Shown: positions 8,712-18,269, numbered from the stretch's first letter. The stretch: 64,000 nucleotides of DNA from Bordetella parapertussis (GCA_945862265.1 CAMAXP010000006.1:1-64000), one strand, 5' to 3'. The notes: a model not told the origin generated them from the letters alone. Program-made: numbers and translations.

Positions 8712-10250
8712 GGGGATGACAAGCTCGATCAGGAACGGTCCCGGGCGGGCGCAGGCCGAGCGGAAAACGTCGGCGAAGGCGGTCAGGGAGTCGACCCGGA
8801 CCGCTTCCATGCCCATGCCGCCGGCAAGCTTGACCCAGTCGAGGTCGGGCGGGCCGAGGTCGAACAGCTGCCGCGCGCTCTTGCCAGGCGTGGCGCCGAC
8901 CGCGGTCAGTTCGCCCATCAGGATCTTGTAGCTGCGGTTGGCGAAGATCACGTTCACGACGTTGAGCTTCTCGCGCGCCTGCGTCCAAAGCGCCTGCAGC
9001 GTATACATGCCGCCGCCGTCCGATTGCAGGCAGACGGTCTTGCGGTCGGGGCAGGCGAATGCGGCGCCGGTGGCCAGCGGCAGGCCGCAGCCGATGGCTC
9101 CGCCCGTGATCTGGATCCAGTCATTGGGGGCTGCGGCAAAGGTGGGCACAAAGAGCTGGCGCCCGGAGGTCACGGCATCCTCGGCCACGATGGCGTTCTC
9201 CGGGATCAACGCGGCGATCGTGCTTGCAAACGCATCCGGCGAAAACGGGCCGGTCGCGACCGTTGCTTTTGGCGCTTCGGGGATCGGCGTGTCCCTGGGT
9301 GCGCCGAGTTCGTCGGCCAGGGCTTCGAGCGCGGCGACCGCGTCTTCCTCGGGGCGCGCGAACATGTGCACGGTGCAGTCGCGCGGCCAGAGTTCGCTCG
9401 GCTTGCCGGGATAGGCGAAGAATCCGACGGGCGGCTTGGCCCCGACAAGCACCAGGTGTGCGAGGCCGCTCAGGACCTCGAGCGCGCGATCCACGGCGTA
9501 CGGGATGCGATCGATCTGCGGCCGGCCGCGTCCGCGGGCCATCCGGCCGATCTGCGTGGGCACGCGCAGCTTTGCGCCGGTCTTGACCGAGATGCGATGC
9601 GCGGCGCGCAGTCCTTCTTCGGATAGCGCGGAACCGGCGAGGAGCAGCATGGCAGGGGCGCCGCTGCGCAGCGCGCGCGCAACGGTCGCGAGCGTCTCGG
9701 GGGCGACCGTGGGGCGAGCCGGCACGGGCAGGGCGGCCGCGGGCCCCGTGCTCTCGTTCCAAGCCGTGTCGGCGGGCAGGATCAGCGTGGCGACCTGGCC
9801 CGGCGAGGTGCGTGCGGCCTGAACGGCGGCCGCGCCGGCTGCGGGGACCTCCTCGGCCTTGGTGCAGGTGCGTACCCAGTGCGAGGCCGCGCGCGCGAGG
9901 CCTTCGGTGTCTGCTGTCAGCGGCGCGTCGTAGGGGCGGTGATAGGTGGCCTGGTCGCCGACGATGTTGACGATGGGTGAGTTGGCGCGCTTCGCGTTGT
10001 GCAGGTTGGCAATGCCGTTGGCGAGGCCCGGCCCGCAGTGGAGCAGGGTGGCGGCGGGCTTGCCGGTCATGCGGCCGTAACCGTCGGCGCAGCCGGTGAC
10101 CACGGTTTCGGCGAGGCCGAGCACGCAGCGCAGGCCGGGAACGCGGTCGAGCGCCGCGACAAAATGCATCTCGGAGGTGCCCGGGTTTGCGAAGCAGACC
10201 TCCACGCCGGAGGCGAGGAGGGTACGCGCGAGGCTTTCTGCGCCGTTCAT
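8709..10250 (-). CDS. ThDP-dependent acetolactate synthase/benzoylformate decarboxylase-like enzyme
   Basis: A 513-residue three-domain ThDP enzyme. The catalytic Glu is E48 in LGLAETVV, and the cofactor/Mg motif begins SDGGG at residues 410-414 with the closing Asn near 438. The N-terminus [16 protein letters not shown] matches a subgroup annotated as acetolactate-synthase-like, but branched-chain synthesis is unlikely because there is no small regulatory subunit. A 2-oxoacid decarboxylase role is equally possible. ATG 10250 overlaps the stop of glutathione reductase (ATGA), so the two are co-translated; an in-frame extension to 10343 lies wholly in gor. Confidence 0.85.
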   Translation of the reverse strand: MNGAESLARTLLASGVEVCFANPGTSEMHFVAALDRVPGLRCVLGLAETVVTGCADGYGRMTGKPAATLLHCGPGLANGIANLHNAKRANSPIVNIVGDQATYHRPYDAPLTADTEGLARAASHWVRTCTKAEEVPAAGAAAVQAARTSPGQVATLILPADTAWNESTGPAAALPVPARPTVAPETLATVARALRSGAPAMLLLAGSALSEEGLRAAHRISVKTGAKLRVPTQIGRMARGRGRPQIDRIPYAVDRALEVLSGLAHLVLVGAKPPVGFFAYPGKPSELWPRDCTVHMFARPEEDAVAALEALADELGAPRDTPIPEAPKATVATGPFSPDAFASTIAALIPENAIVAEDAVTSGRQLFVPTFAAAPNDWIQITGGAIGCGLPLATGAAFACPDRKTVCLQSDGGGMYTLQALWTQAREKLNVVNVIFANRSYKILMGELTAVGATPGKSARQLFDLGPPDLDWVKLAGGMGMEAVRVDSLTAFADVFRSACARPGPFLIELVIP

Positions 10251-11602
10251 AAGGTGGTTTTCTCCCGCAGGGTGACGAATTCCTCGGCCGCCGTGGGGTG
10301 GATGCCGATGGTTGAATCGAACTGCGCCTTGGTGGCGCCGCATTTGATGGCGATGGCGATGCCCTGGATGATCTCTCCCGCGTCGGCGCCCATCATGTGG
10401 GCGCCGAGCACTTTCTGCGTCGAGGCGTCCACGACCAGTTTCATGAAGGTCTTTTCCTCGCTGCCCGAAAGCGTGTGCTTGAGAGCGCGAAAGCCCGTCT
10501 TGTAGATGTCGACCCCATGCCCGCGCTCCTTGGCGGCTTCTTCAGAGAGGCCCACCGTGGCGAGGTTGGGGATCGAGAAGATCGCGGTCGGGATGTTGTC
10601 GTAGTCCATCTCCGTGGGCTCGTTGCGGAACAGCGTCTTTGCGAGCGCCATGCCTTCGGCGGTGGCCACCGGGGTGAGGTTGATCCGGTTGGTGACATCG
10701 CCGATCGCGTGGATGGAAGGCACCGAGCTCTGCAGGTGCTTGTTGACCTGGATCGCGCCGTCGGTCGCAAGGTTGACCCCCGCGGCCTCGAGCCCGAGGT
10801 TGCGGGTGTTGGGTTTGCGGCCGGTGGCGTACATCACGACGCCGGTTTCCATCACGCTTGCGTCCTTGAACGTGGCCGTGATCCCGTCCGCGGACTTGGC
10901 GAGCGACGCGACGTCGGATTCGAAACGGATCGTCACGCCCTTCTTCGTCATTTCCTCGGCCAGCTTTACGCCGAGTTCCGCATCGAAGCCGCGCAGCAGG
11001 CGCTTGCCGCGATATACGAGCGTCGTCTTCACGCCGAGGCCGTTGAAGATCGAGGCGAATTCCACTGCGATATAACCGCCGCCGACCACGATCGCCGACT
11101 TGGGCAGCTCAGGCAGGAAGAACGCCTCGTTGGAGGTGATCGCGAGTTCCTTGCCGGGGATGCCCGGCACCGTCGGCCACGACCCGGTGGCAACGAGGAT
11201 GTGCTTGGCCGAGTAGGTCTTGCCGCCACATTCGAGCTGGTGCGGATCGACGATGGTTGCGCGGTTCTTGAGGATCGTGACCCCGGCGTTGGCGAGGATG
11301 CGCTCGTAGATGCCGTTCAGGCGCGCGATTTCCTTGTCCTTGTTCGCCACCAGCGTCGGCCAGTGGAATGTCGGCTCCGGGACGGTCCACCCGAAACCGG
11401 CGGCATCGTGGAAGTCCTCGCGATAGTGCGCGGCGTATGAAAAGAGTTTCTTGGGGATGCAGCCCACGTTGACGCAGGTGCCGCCGAAATAGCGCTCCTC
11501 GGCGACGGCCACCTTGGCGCCATAGGTGGCGCCGACGCGACTCGCCCGGACGCCGCCGGAGCCGGCGCCAATGGTGAAGAGATCGAAATCGTAGCGGGAC
11601 AC
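10247..11602 (-). CDS. gor: glutathione-disulfide reductase
   Basis: A 451-residue FAD/NADPH pyridine-nucleotide disulfide reductase. It shows the FAD motif GAGSGG (12-17), redox pair C43/C48 in [18 protein letters not shown] motif [12 protein letters not shown], and the C-terminal active-site pair H435-E440 in GIHPTAAEE. Length and motifs fit Gor, which keeps cytoplasmic glutathione reduced. It is the first gene of a two-gene unit with the ThDP enzyme, and 27 bases separate it from the small gene upstream at 11630. Confidence 0.95.
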   Translation of the reverse strand: MSRYDFDLFTIGAGSGGVRASRVGATYGAKVAVAEERYFGGTCVNVGCIPKKLFSYAAHYREDFHDAAGFGWTVPEPTFHWPTLVANKDKEIARLNGIYERILANAGVTILKNRATIVDPHQLECGGKTYSAKHILVATGSWPTVPGIPGKELAITSNEAFFLPELPKSAIVVGGGYIAVEFASIFNGLGVKTTLVYRGKRLLRGFDAELGVKLAEEMTKKGVTIRFESDVASLAKSADGITATFKDASVMETGVVMYATGRKPNTRNLGLEAAGVNLATDGAIQVNKHLQSSVPSIHAIGDVTNRINLTPVATAEGMALAKTLFRNEPTEMDYDNIPTAIFSIPNLATVGLSEEAAKERGHGVDIYKTGFRALKHTLSGSEEKTFMKLVVDASTQKVLGAHMMGADAGEIIQGIAIAIKCGATKAQFDSTIGIHPTAAEEFVTLREKTTL

Positions 11603-11629
11603 TGGCGGCGGGACCCGCGGGGTGAGGTG

Positions 11630-11890
11630 TTAGAGGTTCTTGAGGTTGAGCTCGGCCATCTCGAGCTGGGCGCTGATGCCGGCATGCTGGGGCTTGTCGG
11701 CCAGCCACTTGAGCGCGTTGCCGACGCGCTGCTCGATCTGCGCCCGCGGCATGCCCTCGATCCCGTGGAAGAGCGAGGCCAGTTCGGGCAGGTTCTTCGC
11801 GGCCGCCTGTGCCCGGATCTCGCCCAGCAAACCTTCCACTCCGCTGCGGTCGAGGTTGGTCACGATCTTCATGGTCTTGTCGCTATCCAT
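11630..11890 (-). CDS. small conserved hypothetical protein
   Basis: An 86-residue, probably all-helical soluble protein beginning MDSDKTMKIV. I do not recognise a family. AAGGAG lies five bases before ATG 11890, which favours this start over the internal ATG seven codons on. It lies just upstream of gor on the same strand with a 27-base gap, so cotranscription is likely. Leucine and alanine are spaced as in short helical bundles; no cysteine pairs or signal peptide are present. Confidence 0.7.
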   Translation of the reverse strand: MDSDKTMKIVTNLDRSGVEGLLGEIRAQAAAKNLPELASLFHGIEGMPRAQIEQRVGNALKWLADKPQHAGISAQLEMAELNLKNL

Positions 11891-11997
11891 GCGGACTCCT
11901 TGGTTTCTTTCCGGGCTGGGGTGGCGTCGAGCGAGCGCTGCTGTGCGCGAATCTTAGCACCCGGGCGGGATATTTCCATCCAGCAACCCGCGTGCGT

Positions 11998-13641
11998 TCA
12001 GGCCGGCAGGCTCCATCGCCCGGAGTGAAGCAGGGCCTTCTGTTCGGCCACCAGTTTCTCGAGGTGCGCCGAGAGGGATCGCGAGGCGACCGGGTGGAGT
12101 TTCGGCGGTACGTCTGCGTATACCTCCGGCACGAGCTCTTCGAGGTTCGCCGGACCGAGCTTGCGCAGCGCGGCGACCACCTTCTCCTCGCGGCCCAGGC
12201 GGTGCGCGATCAGGCGGCGTACTTCCTTGTGCGGGAGACCGAGCAGGTAGCCGTGGCCCGGGGCGAGGATTGCAAGGTCCTCGGCAAGCAGCAGTTCGAG
12301 CGAGGCGAAATACGCCAGCATGTTGCCGTCGGGCGGGTTGATGACGACGGTCGAGCCCTGCATCACGTGGTCGCCCGTGAACAGCATCCGGGTGCCCTCG
12401 AGCAGGTAGCACAGGTGGTTCGAGGCGTGACCCGGCGTATGGATCGCGCGAATCGTGACCGGCCCGCACTTGAGGACCTCGCCGTGCTCGAGCACACGGT
12501 CGGGCGCGAACGCGAGGTCCTGGCTGGTGCCCTGGGGGGCCGGCCGTCCCATCACCGTGGCGCCCGTGGCGGCCTTGATGCGCTTGGCGGCGGGGGAGTG
12601 GTCCATGTGGGTGTGCGTGCACAGCACCCACTTGATGCGTCCGGCGCCGGCCGCCAGGATCGCTTCGACATGGCTGTCGATGTCCGGGCCGGGGTCGATC
12701 ACGGCGAGTTCGTCAGCGCCGACGAGGTAGGTATTCGTGCCGGGCCCGGTCATCATGCCGGGGTTGGGCGCGATGATGCGGGTCACGTGGCGGTCGAGGC
12801 GCTTTGCCACGCCGGGGACGAGGTCGTAGCTCGTGTCGCCGGCCTCTTCGGGGTCGCTCCAGTGGATTTCGGCGTAGGGCGCGTGGTCGAGGCGGAAGAG
12901 TTTGCGCCCTTCCTTGCCCGTGGCCCAGCAAGACGCGTCGGCCTCAATGTCAATTCGGCTACTCGCAAAAGCGAACGCCGCTTCGGCTGTGTGGAAAGGC
13001 GCGAGCTCAGTCAGCGAGATGCGCGTCGGGTGCACCAGCTCGATCTCGCCATTTGCGCAGCGATCGAGCGCGACTTGGGGGCGGACCCATTCGCTTGCCA
13101 CGGTCTCCGTGTCGTCGTGCGATCCATGCTGGTTTAGTGGCGAGCACGCGACGAAAAAACGCGCTGTAAAGCGTCGGGGTCTGCCTGGCGCTGTGATCCA
13201 GTGGCTGAAATAGGCAATGTCCTGTGCGTGAATCAGGAGGCGTTCACGCTCAAGCAGTTCGCCGAACCCAAGCGTGCCTGCGTTTACAGCTTCGCGATGT
13301 ACCGAAAGGGCCTCAGCGTGTTTCGGGTCGACCGGCGCGCCTGACTCGTCCCATGCGAGCAATATGCCTGCTTCCTCGAAGCACTCGCGCACCGCCGCTA
13401 CCCAGAATGCGAGGCCACCCGCATCTACTCCGAGCATGCGGTTGGCGTCGGATTCCGTCAGTCCGTAGACGCGTCCGAGCGCCTTGTGGTCCGTCTCATC
13501 GAGGCCGCCGCCGGGAAACACATAGGCGTTCGCCGCAAACGCTGCCGAAGGGCTGCGCTTGAGCATGAAGATTTCGGGGCCTGCACTACCGTCGCGCAGG
13601 AGGATGAGAGTCGCCGCGGGGCGAGGAACGATTTGCGTCAT
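11998..13641 (-). CDS. Nudix hydrolase - metallo-beta-lactamase fusion
   Basis: A 547-residue two-domain protein. Residues about 5-235 form a Nudix-like domain with a split Nudix box (GGGLDETD at 44-51, RECFEEAG at 85-92). Residues about 285-540 form a metallo-beta-lactamase domain with THTHMDHS (342-349), HTPGHASNH and TGDH, like LACTB2-type nucleases/hydrolases. Related RnlR/NUDT19-type Nudix proteins act on CoA derivatives, so the pair may hydrolyse acyl-CoA or nucleotide substrates. The gene diverges from the acyl-CoA operon at 13826. Activity is inferred, not shown. Confidence 0.88.
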   Translation of the reverse strand: MTQIVPRPAATLILLRDGSAGPEIFMLKRSPSAAFAANAYVFPGGGLDETDHKALGRVYGLTESDANRMLGVDAGGLAFWVAAVRECFEEAGILLAWDESGAPVDPKHAEALSVHREAVNAGTLGFGELLERERLLIHAQDIAYFSHWITAPGRPRRFTARFFVACSPLNQHGSHDDTETVASEWVRPQVALDRCANGEIELVHPTRISLTELAPFHTAEAAFAFASSRIDIEADASCWATGKEGRKLFRLDHAPYAEIHWSDPEEAGDTSYDLVPGVAKRLDRHVTRIIAPNPGMMTGPGTNTYLVGADELAVIDPGPDIDSHVEAILAAGAGRIKWVLCTHTHMDHSPAAKRIKAATGATVMGRPAPQGTSQDLAFAPDRVLEHGEVLKCGPVTIRAIHTPGHASNHLCYLLEGTRMLFTGDHVMQGSTVVINPPDGNMLAYFASLELLLAEDLAILAPGHGYLLGLPHKEVRRLIAHRLGREEKVVAALRKLGPANLEELVPEVYADVPPKLHPVASRSLSAHLEKLVAEQKALLHSGRWSLPA

Positions 13642-13766
13642 CGGTTTTGCGTGCTAGCGAGGATGGTTCATAGGGGAGTCGGCAAATTCCGGAACGGGGC
13701 GCAGATTCAAACGCTTAGTGCTGCTCGACGTGAATGCCACGGAAGTTCGATTGTACCGTCGACCCC

Positions 13767-13796
13767 TTGACGCCGGTCTAGGGATTGTCTTAGTCT
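13767..13796 (+). promoter_or_regulatory. candidate promoter of the acyl-CoA operon
   Basis: TTGACG (13767-13772), an 18-base spacer and TAGTCT (13791-13796) make a moderate sigma-70 match. Transcription would begin near 13803, inside the palindrome at 13801-13818, so an operator-bound repressor would block it. The -10 match is weak. Confidence 0.35.
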
Positions 13797-13800
13797 CACC

Positions 13801-13818
13801 TGAATGATCGTTCATTCA
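13801..13818. promoter_or_regulatory. TetR/FadR-type operator palindrome
   Basis: TGAATGA-TCGT-TCATTCA has perfect 7-base arms and lies 8 bases before ATG 13826 of the hotdog-TetR fusion. It closely resembles the TGAATGA-N4-TCATTCA sites of acyl-CoA-responsive TetR repressors such as Bacillus FadR. Autoregulation by the gene it precedes, relieved by an acyl-CoA, is the natural reading. Confidence 0.7.
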
Positions 13819-13825
13819 TATCACA

Positions 13826-14899
13826 ATGTTACCTAGAATTGCGGTCCTGCCCCGCGCACCAGCCCTTGGTTTCACAGGGGCGCTCGGTATCGCAGTCGAG
13901 CGATGCACGGCCTCGATGGTCGAGGGGCGGATGGTGGCAAGCGCCGGACATGCGGATTCGTCTGGCAAGCGAGTACACGGAGGGGTTTTGGCCGGATTTG
14001 CGGAATCCCTGATCTCAGCAGGCGCGGCCATGGACCTGCCGAAGGGCCAATCGTCATTCGCCGCGAACACGAACGTGCACTTCATCTCCAGCGCTTCGCT
14101 TGGCGCCTTGCGCGGCACAGCGCGTTCGCTGAACCGGTCCGCTGGAACGCAAATCTGGCAGGCGGAGATCTTCGACGCGAAAGGGTCGCTGGTCGCTGTG
14201 GTGACTCAAACGCAAAACGTAGCGGGTGTTTCGGCGGCCCCCGGGCCGGCAGCACAGATCGCCCTCGCTTCGCCTGGGCCCTCGGTCGGCGATGCCGGAA
14301 CAATTCCCGAGCAAAGGCTGCGGCAGATCGTAAACGCTGCATCGCAGGTATTTGGCAAGTCGGGCTATGCTGCGACCTCGATGCGCGACGTCGCCGCAGC
14401 CGCGGGCATGCCGATCGCGACGATGTACCAATACGTGACCGGCAAGGAAAAGCTTCTGCTGCTCATCTTCGAGACTTACATGGCGGAGATTTCCACAGCG
14501 CTTGCGAGGGCCAACGATCCGGCCAAGACGCCGCGCCGGCGCCTGCACGATTGTGTCGAGGCGACCCTCGATCTTTATGACTCGTATCGCCGCCAGATCC
14601 GGCTGATCTACCAGGAGGGACGCTCGCTCAGCCCTGAAAATCGCGAATGCGTGCGCAGGCTTGCGCATTCGACGCACCGGGTCTGGGAAGGCATCCTGCG
14701 AGATGGAATGGCCTCAGGCGAATTTTCCTGCCGCGACGCCTCGGTGACCGCGAGCTTCATTCCTCTGCTCTGCTCGATTTGGGTCGTGCGCTACTCGAGC
14801 GTGAAAGGCACCACCCTCGAAAAGCTGCGGGAGTCGATCCTCGAATTGATCGAGGGCGGGCTGCGTGGCGCAAAGCGAACGAAGGCGGTGCGAGCGTGA
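13826..14899 (+). CDS. hotdog thioesterase-like domain fused to a TetR regulator
   Basis: A 357-residue fusion. Residues about 12-135 look like a PaaI-type hotdog domain, with KRVHGGVLAGFAES at 49-61 (the HGG motif) and the strand NTNVHFISSA. After a proline/alanine linker, residues 163-212 are a TetR helix-turn-helix (FGKSGYAATSMRDVAAAAG) and 213-350 a TetR ligand-binding helical domain. A regulator carrying its own acyl-CoA binding or cleaving domain would sense or reset its inducer. A near-perfect operator lies just upstream, and no Shine-Dalgarno is obvious before ATG 13826. It heads a six-gene acyl-CoA operon, and its TGA overlaps the next start. Confidence 0.85.
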   Translation: MLPRIAVLPRAPALGFTGALGIAVERCTASMVEGRMVASAGHADSSGKRVHGGVLAGFAESLISAGAAMDLPKGQSSFAANTNVHFISSASLGALRGTARSLNRSAGTQIWQAEIFDAKGSLVAVVTQTQNVAGVSAAPGPAAQIALASPGPSVGDAGTIPEQRLRQIVNAASQVFGKSGYAATSMRDVAAAAGMPIATMYQYVTGKEKLLLLIFETYMAEISTALARANDPAKTPRRRLHDCVEATLDLYDSYRRQIRLIYQEGRSLSPENRECVRRLAHSTHRVWEGILRDGMASGEFSCRDASVTASFIPLLCSIWVVRYSSVKGTTLEKLRESILELIEGGLRGAKRTKAVRA

Positions 14900-15687
14900 G
14901 CGGCACAATGAAGTTCGAGGACATCCGCGTTGAGCGCGACGGCCCGGTTTCGATCATCACGATCTCCCGGCCGCAGGCGCGCAACGCGTTCCGTTACCAG
15001 ACTCTGGACGAGGCGATCGAAGCGGTGCGGCAGGAGACCGTCGGCGGCGCCCGTGCGCTGGTGTTCGCCGGTGAGGGCGAGCATGCCTTTTCCTCGGGCG
15101 CGGACTTGAAGGAGATGCGATCAGCGAGCATCGAGCAGAAAGAGGCGAGCCTCACCCGGCGCTGGGGCCCCCTACTTGACGGCATCGAGCTGGGACCGGT
15201 GCCGGCCATTGCAGCGATCCGCGGTTTTGCGGTCGCGGGTGGCATGGAGCTCGCGCTAGCTTGCCACCTTAGGGTGCTGGGGCGCAGCGCAAAGCTCGGG
15301 CTCATGGAAATCCTGCGCGGCCATATTCCCGGCGCCGGCGGCACGGTGCGTTTTCCACGACTGGTCGGAACTGGTCCCGCACTACAGTACTTGCTGACCG
15401 GTGACACCGTGGATGCCGAGGAAGCATTGCGGATTGGTCTGGCCAACCTTGTCGTACCGGACGAGGAAGTCGTTTCGCACGCGGTGGCGTTCGGCAAGCG
15501 TATTGCCGCACTTTCCCCAAAGGCGGTGGAACTGACCTTGCGCGCCGTGATCGCACAGCGCGACCTCCCGCTTCCTGAGGCTTTGCGCTTCGAGATGGAA
15601 CTGTGCCGCGAAATGCGCGCCCACGCTGATTACCACGAAGGGCTCGACGCGTTCGTCGAGAAGCGCGAGGCCGAATATGGCAAATGA
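14896..15687 (+). CDS. enoyl-CoA hydratase/isomerase family protein
   Basis: A crotonase-fold protein of 263 residues from GTG 14896 (GTGA overlap), or 259 from ATG 14908. The oxyanion-hole segments FSSGADLKEM and FAVAGGMELALACH are present, and the acid-base region LMEILRGHIPGAGGT retains the Glu typical of hydratases. It would hydrate or isomerise an enoyl-CoA in the pathway encoded by this operon. Upstream it overlaps the regulator, and downstream a Shine-Dalgarno for the DUF35 gene overlaps its stop. Confidence 0.88.
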   Translation: MSGTMKFEDIRVERDGPVSIITISRPQARNAFRYQTLDEAIEAVRQETVGGARALVFAGEGEHAFSSGADLKEMRSASIEQKEASLTRRWGPLLDGIELGPVPAIAAIRGFAVAGGMELALACHLRVLGRSAKLGLMEILRGHIPGAGGTVRFPRLVGTGPALQYLLTGDTVDAEEALRIGLANLVVPDEEVVSHAVAFGKRIAALSPKAVELTLRAVIAQRDLPLPEALRFEMELCREMRAHADYHEGLDAFVEKREAEYGK

Positions 15688-15697
15688 AGGAGTCAGC

Positions 15698-16132
15698 ATG
15701 TCTGAAGATAGAGAAGAGAACGTTGCCTCGGTGGATGCGCAGCGCTTTCGCGTTGATCCGGAGGGGCAACCGATGCTGGTCGGCGGATGCTGTGGGCACT
15801 GCGGCTGTATCGCGTGGTCGGTTCGCGCGATGTGCCCGCGCTGCTGGGCTACCGACAAGCAGGAAGAATTCGCTCTACCGACCAAAGGCATGCTCTACAG
15901 CATGACTGCAGTACAGCGCGCTCAGAACGGGTATCGGGGTCCCTACGCGGTTGGCGTAGTAGACCTGCCCGGCGGGGTTCGGGTGTTCGGCCGGGTCCAT
16001 TGGCCCGAAGGATCGCGCTGGCGCGCGGGCGCCGAAATGGAACTCTTCGCAGAACGGCTCGACTTTGACGGGAATGTGCCCTCCATGATAGTTCCGGCCT
16101 TTAGGCCAAGCGAGGGTTCAGCCCATGCGTAA
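15698..16132 (+). CDS. DUF35 / OB-fold zinc-ribbon acyl-CoA-associated protein
   Basis: A 144-residue protein with an N-terminal zinc ribbon (C32/C35 and C46/C49 in CCGHCG and CPRCW) followed by an OB-fold segment ending in VPAFRP. DUF35 proteins pair with SCP-x-type thiolases and can deliver or channel acyl-CoA. GAAGGAG at 15686-15692 sits just before ATG 15698, so this start is preferred to ATG 15677 inside the hydratase. Its end overlaps the thiolase start by 8 bases, the standard DUF35-thiolase arrangement. Confidence 0.9.
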   Translation: MSEDREENVASVDAQRFRVDPEGQPMLVGGCCGHCGCIAWSVRAMCPRCWATDKQEEFALPTKGMLYSMTAVQRAQNGYRGPYAVGVVDLPGGVRVFGRVHWPEGSRWRAGAEMELFAERLDFDGNVPSMIVPAFRPSEGSAHA

Positions 16133-17252
16133 GGTCTATGTAGGCGGTATTGGTGCCACCGAGTTTGGTGCCCACGAAAACACTAGTCTTGAGCAGCTCG
16201 GCGCACGCGCGATCGTCGATGCGCTGCGCGATGCAGGTGTCGATCGCAACGGGATCGACGCCGTGTACGTCGGCCACATGTCGCAGGGTGAAGTGGCTGG
16301 CCAGCGAATCTTGAAAGACATGGCGTTCCCCGAAGTTCCGGTTACCAACATCGAGAACGCCTGCGCAAGCGGCAGTTCGGCGTTTCGCGAGGCGTGGATC
16401 GCGGTCGGAGCGGGCATGGCTGACGCAGTGTTGGTGCTCGGCATCGAGAAGCTTGCGAGCAAGGGCCTGCTTGCGCTCAAGACCCAGACGTTCGAGGAAC
16501 GCGTCGGCCACATCATGCCCGGCAGCTATGCGCTCGCGGGAGAGCGCCACATGGCCGAGTACGGCACTACTATCGAGGACTTCGCCTGGATCGCGGCGAA
16601 AAACCGCAACAACGGGGTCGCCAACCCCAATGCAATGTTCCGGAAGGGCTGTACCGTAGAAGAGGTGATCGCCTCGCGCAAGATCGCGGGCCCATTGACG
16701 CTGCTGCAGTGCTGCGGCACTGCGAGCGGTGCGGCCGCCGTCGTGCTGGTCGGCGGCAAGGCGGCGCGCAGCGCAGCGCGCAAGACGGCGAGGGTCCGTG
16801 CCTGTTCGCTGAGCTCCAAGATGCAATGGGGGGAGCCTGAGGATCTGTCGATCTTCATGCCGACCTACCGAGCTGCGCAGGCCGCGTACGAGTATTCGGG
16901 TATCGCACCCGAAGATGTCGACGTGGTCGAATTGCATGACGCATTCACCGTAGGCGAGCTGCTGCACTACGAAGGCCTGATGCTGTGCCCGCGTGGGGGT
17001 GGCGCTGAGCTTGTTCGTTCTGGCGCGACGGCAGTCGGTGGCCGAGTTCCGGTCAATCCCTCGGGAGGCCTGCTCGCGCGCGGCCATCCGGTGGGAGCCA
17101 CCGGTGTGATGCAGCTGGTGGAGCTCGTGAAGCAGCTGCGCGGCACGACCGAGCACCACCAGGTGCCAGGGGCGAAAGTTGCATTGGCACAGTCGCAGGG
17201 TGGAACCGGGGCGGGCGCGGGCGCGGCTGCAGTGACGATACTCAGCACTTGA
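16125..17252 (+). CDS. SCP-x-type thiolase
   Basis: A 375-residue thiolase. The nucleophile is C80 in NIENACASGSSA; ELHDAFTVGE and SGGLLARGHPVGATG carry the catalytic His residues. Unlike FadA-type enzymes, the second active-site Cys motif near the C-terminus is replaced by QSQGGTGAGAG, as in SCP-x/acetyl-CoA acetyltransferase-like proteins that work with DUF35 partners. It would cleave or condense acyl-CoAs in this operon. Overlap with the preceding DUF35 gene supports a complex. Confidence 0.9.
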   Translation: MRKVYVGGIGATEFGAHENTSLEQLGARAIVDALRDAGVDRNGIDAVYVGHMSQGEVAGQRILKDMAFPEVPVTNIENACASGSSAFREAWIAVGAGMADAVLVLGIEKLASKGLLALKTQTFEERVGHIMPGSYALAGERHMAEYGTTIEDFAWIAAKNRNNGVANPNAMFRKGCTVEEVIASRKIAGPLTLLQCCGTASGAAAVVLVGGKAARSAARKTARVRACSLSSKMQWGEPEDLSIFMPTYRAAQAAYEYSGIAPEDVDVVELHDAFTVGELLHYEGLMLCPRGGGAELVRSGATAVGGRVPVNPSGGLLARGHPVGATGVMQLVELVKQLRGTTEHHQVPGAKVALAQSQGGTGAGAGAAAVTILST

Positions 17253-17271
17253 AACTTTTTTTGGAATCCCA

Positions 17272-18246
17272 ATGAAGAGAACCTTGCTCGGTATTGTGAT
17301 TTTCACCTGCGCTTTGTGCGCAGCCGGTTCGACGTTCGCTCAGGACAGTTTTCCGTCGAAACCCATCCGCTTCATCGTGCCGTTCCCCCCGGCTGGAGGT
17401 GCGGATATCGTGGCGCGCGACCTTGCAGCGCAGTTGGCCGGAAATCTGAAGAGCCAAGTGGTGGTGGAGAATCGTCCCGGTGCCGGCGCCCAGATCGGGT
17501 CCGAATCGGTCGCGAAATCGCCAGCGGACGGTTACACGCTCCTTTTCGGCACCACCCACCACGCAATCAATCCGGCCTTGCGCAAGAAGATGCCTTACGA
17601 CGCGCGCAAGGACTTCACCCCGATAGCGCTGGTGGGCTCGGTGTACAGCGCCATCATCGTGCGCTCTGACAGTCCGATGAGTACCTTGGCGCAGCTGGTG
17701 GCATCGGCGAAGCAGCAACCCGGGCGCATCACATTCGGGTCGACAGGTATCGGCGGCTCGACCCACCTGTCGGGCGAGCTCCTCAATAGCATGGCCGGCA
17801 TCCAACTCACCCACGTTCCGTACAAGGGCGGGCAGCAGGCGCTAACCGACCTTCTCGGCGGCCAGATACCTGTGCATATTGATACGGTCAACGGAGTGCA
17901 GGCAGTGCACACTGCCGGGCGCGTCCGCATCCTGGCGGTCACCAGCCCGGCGCGCCTGTCCTACCTGCCAGATATCCCGACGGTTGCGGAAGCAGCGTCG
18001 CTTCCGGGTTTCGAATCTGCCGGCTGGTACATGATCCTCGGACCTGCCGCGCTGCCGGCTGGCGTGGTGTCGAAGCTTTCCACGGCATTGCTCGAAGAGC
18101 TTGGCCGCGATGCCCTACGGCAGCGACTCGCGGCCCAGGGGGTTGAGCCTGGTACGCTAAGTTCCGCGCAAACTGTGGCGTTCCTGAACCGGGAGATGGA
18201 TAAGTGGTCCCATGTCATCGAGCGGGCCAATATCCGCGTCGACTGA
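17272..18246 (+). CDS. Bug family (TTT) solute-binding protein within the acyl-CoA operon
   Basis: A 324-residue secreted binding protein. The signal peptide is residues 1-24 (ending FAQD), followed by the Bug signature FPSKPIRFIVPFPPAGGADIVARDLA. The motif LTHVPYKGGQQALTDLLGGQ is present. It lies 19 bases after the thiolase and 23 before the acyl-CoA synthetase, with no TctAB genes nearby. Position between catabolic genes suggests it captures the carboxylic acid that the synthetase then activates. Confidence 0.93.
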   Translation: MKRTLLGIVIFTCALCAAGSTFAQDSFPSKPIRFIVPFPPAGGADIVARDLAAQLAGNLKSQVVVENRPGAGAQIGSESVAKSPADGYTLLFGTTHHAINPALRKKMPYDARKDFTPIALVGSVYSAIIVRSDSPMSTLAQLVASAKQQPGRITFGSTGIGGSTHLSGELLNSMAGIQLTHVPYKGGQQALTDLLGGQIPVHIDTVNGVQAVHTAGRVRILAVTSPARLSYLPDIPTVAEAASLPGFESAGWYMILGPAALPAGVVSKLSTALLEELGRDALRQRLAAQGVEPGTLSSAQTVAFLNREMDKWSHVIERANIRVD

Positions 18247-18269
18247 GGTCGGCGCGGCACTGATTGCCG

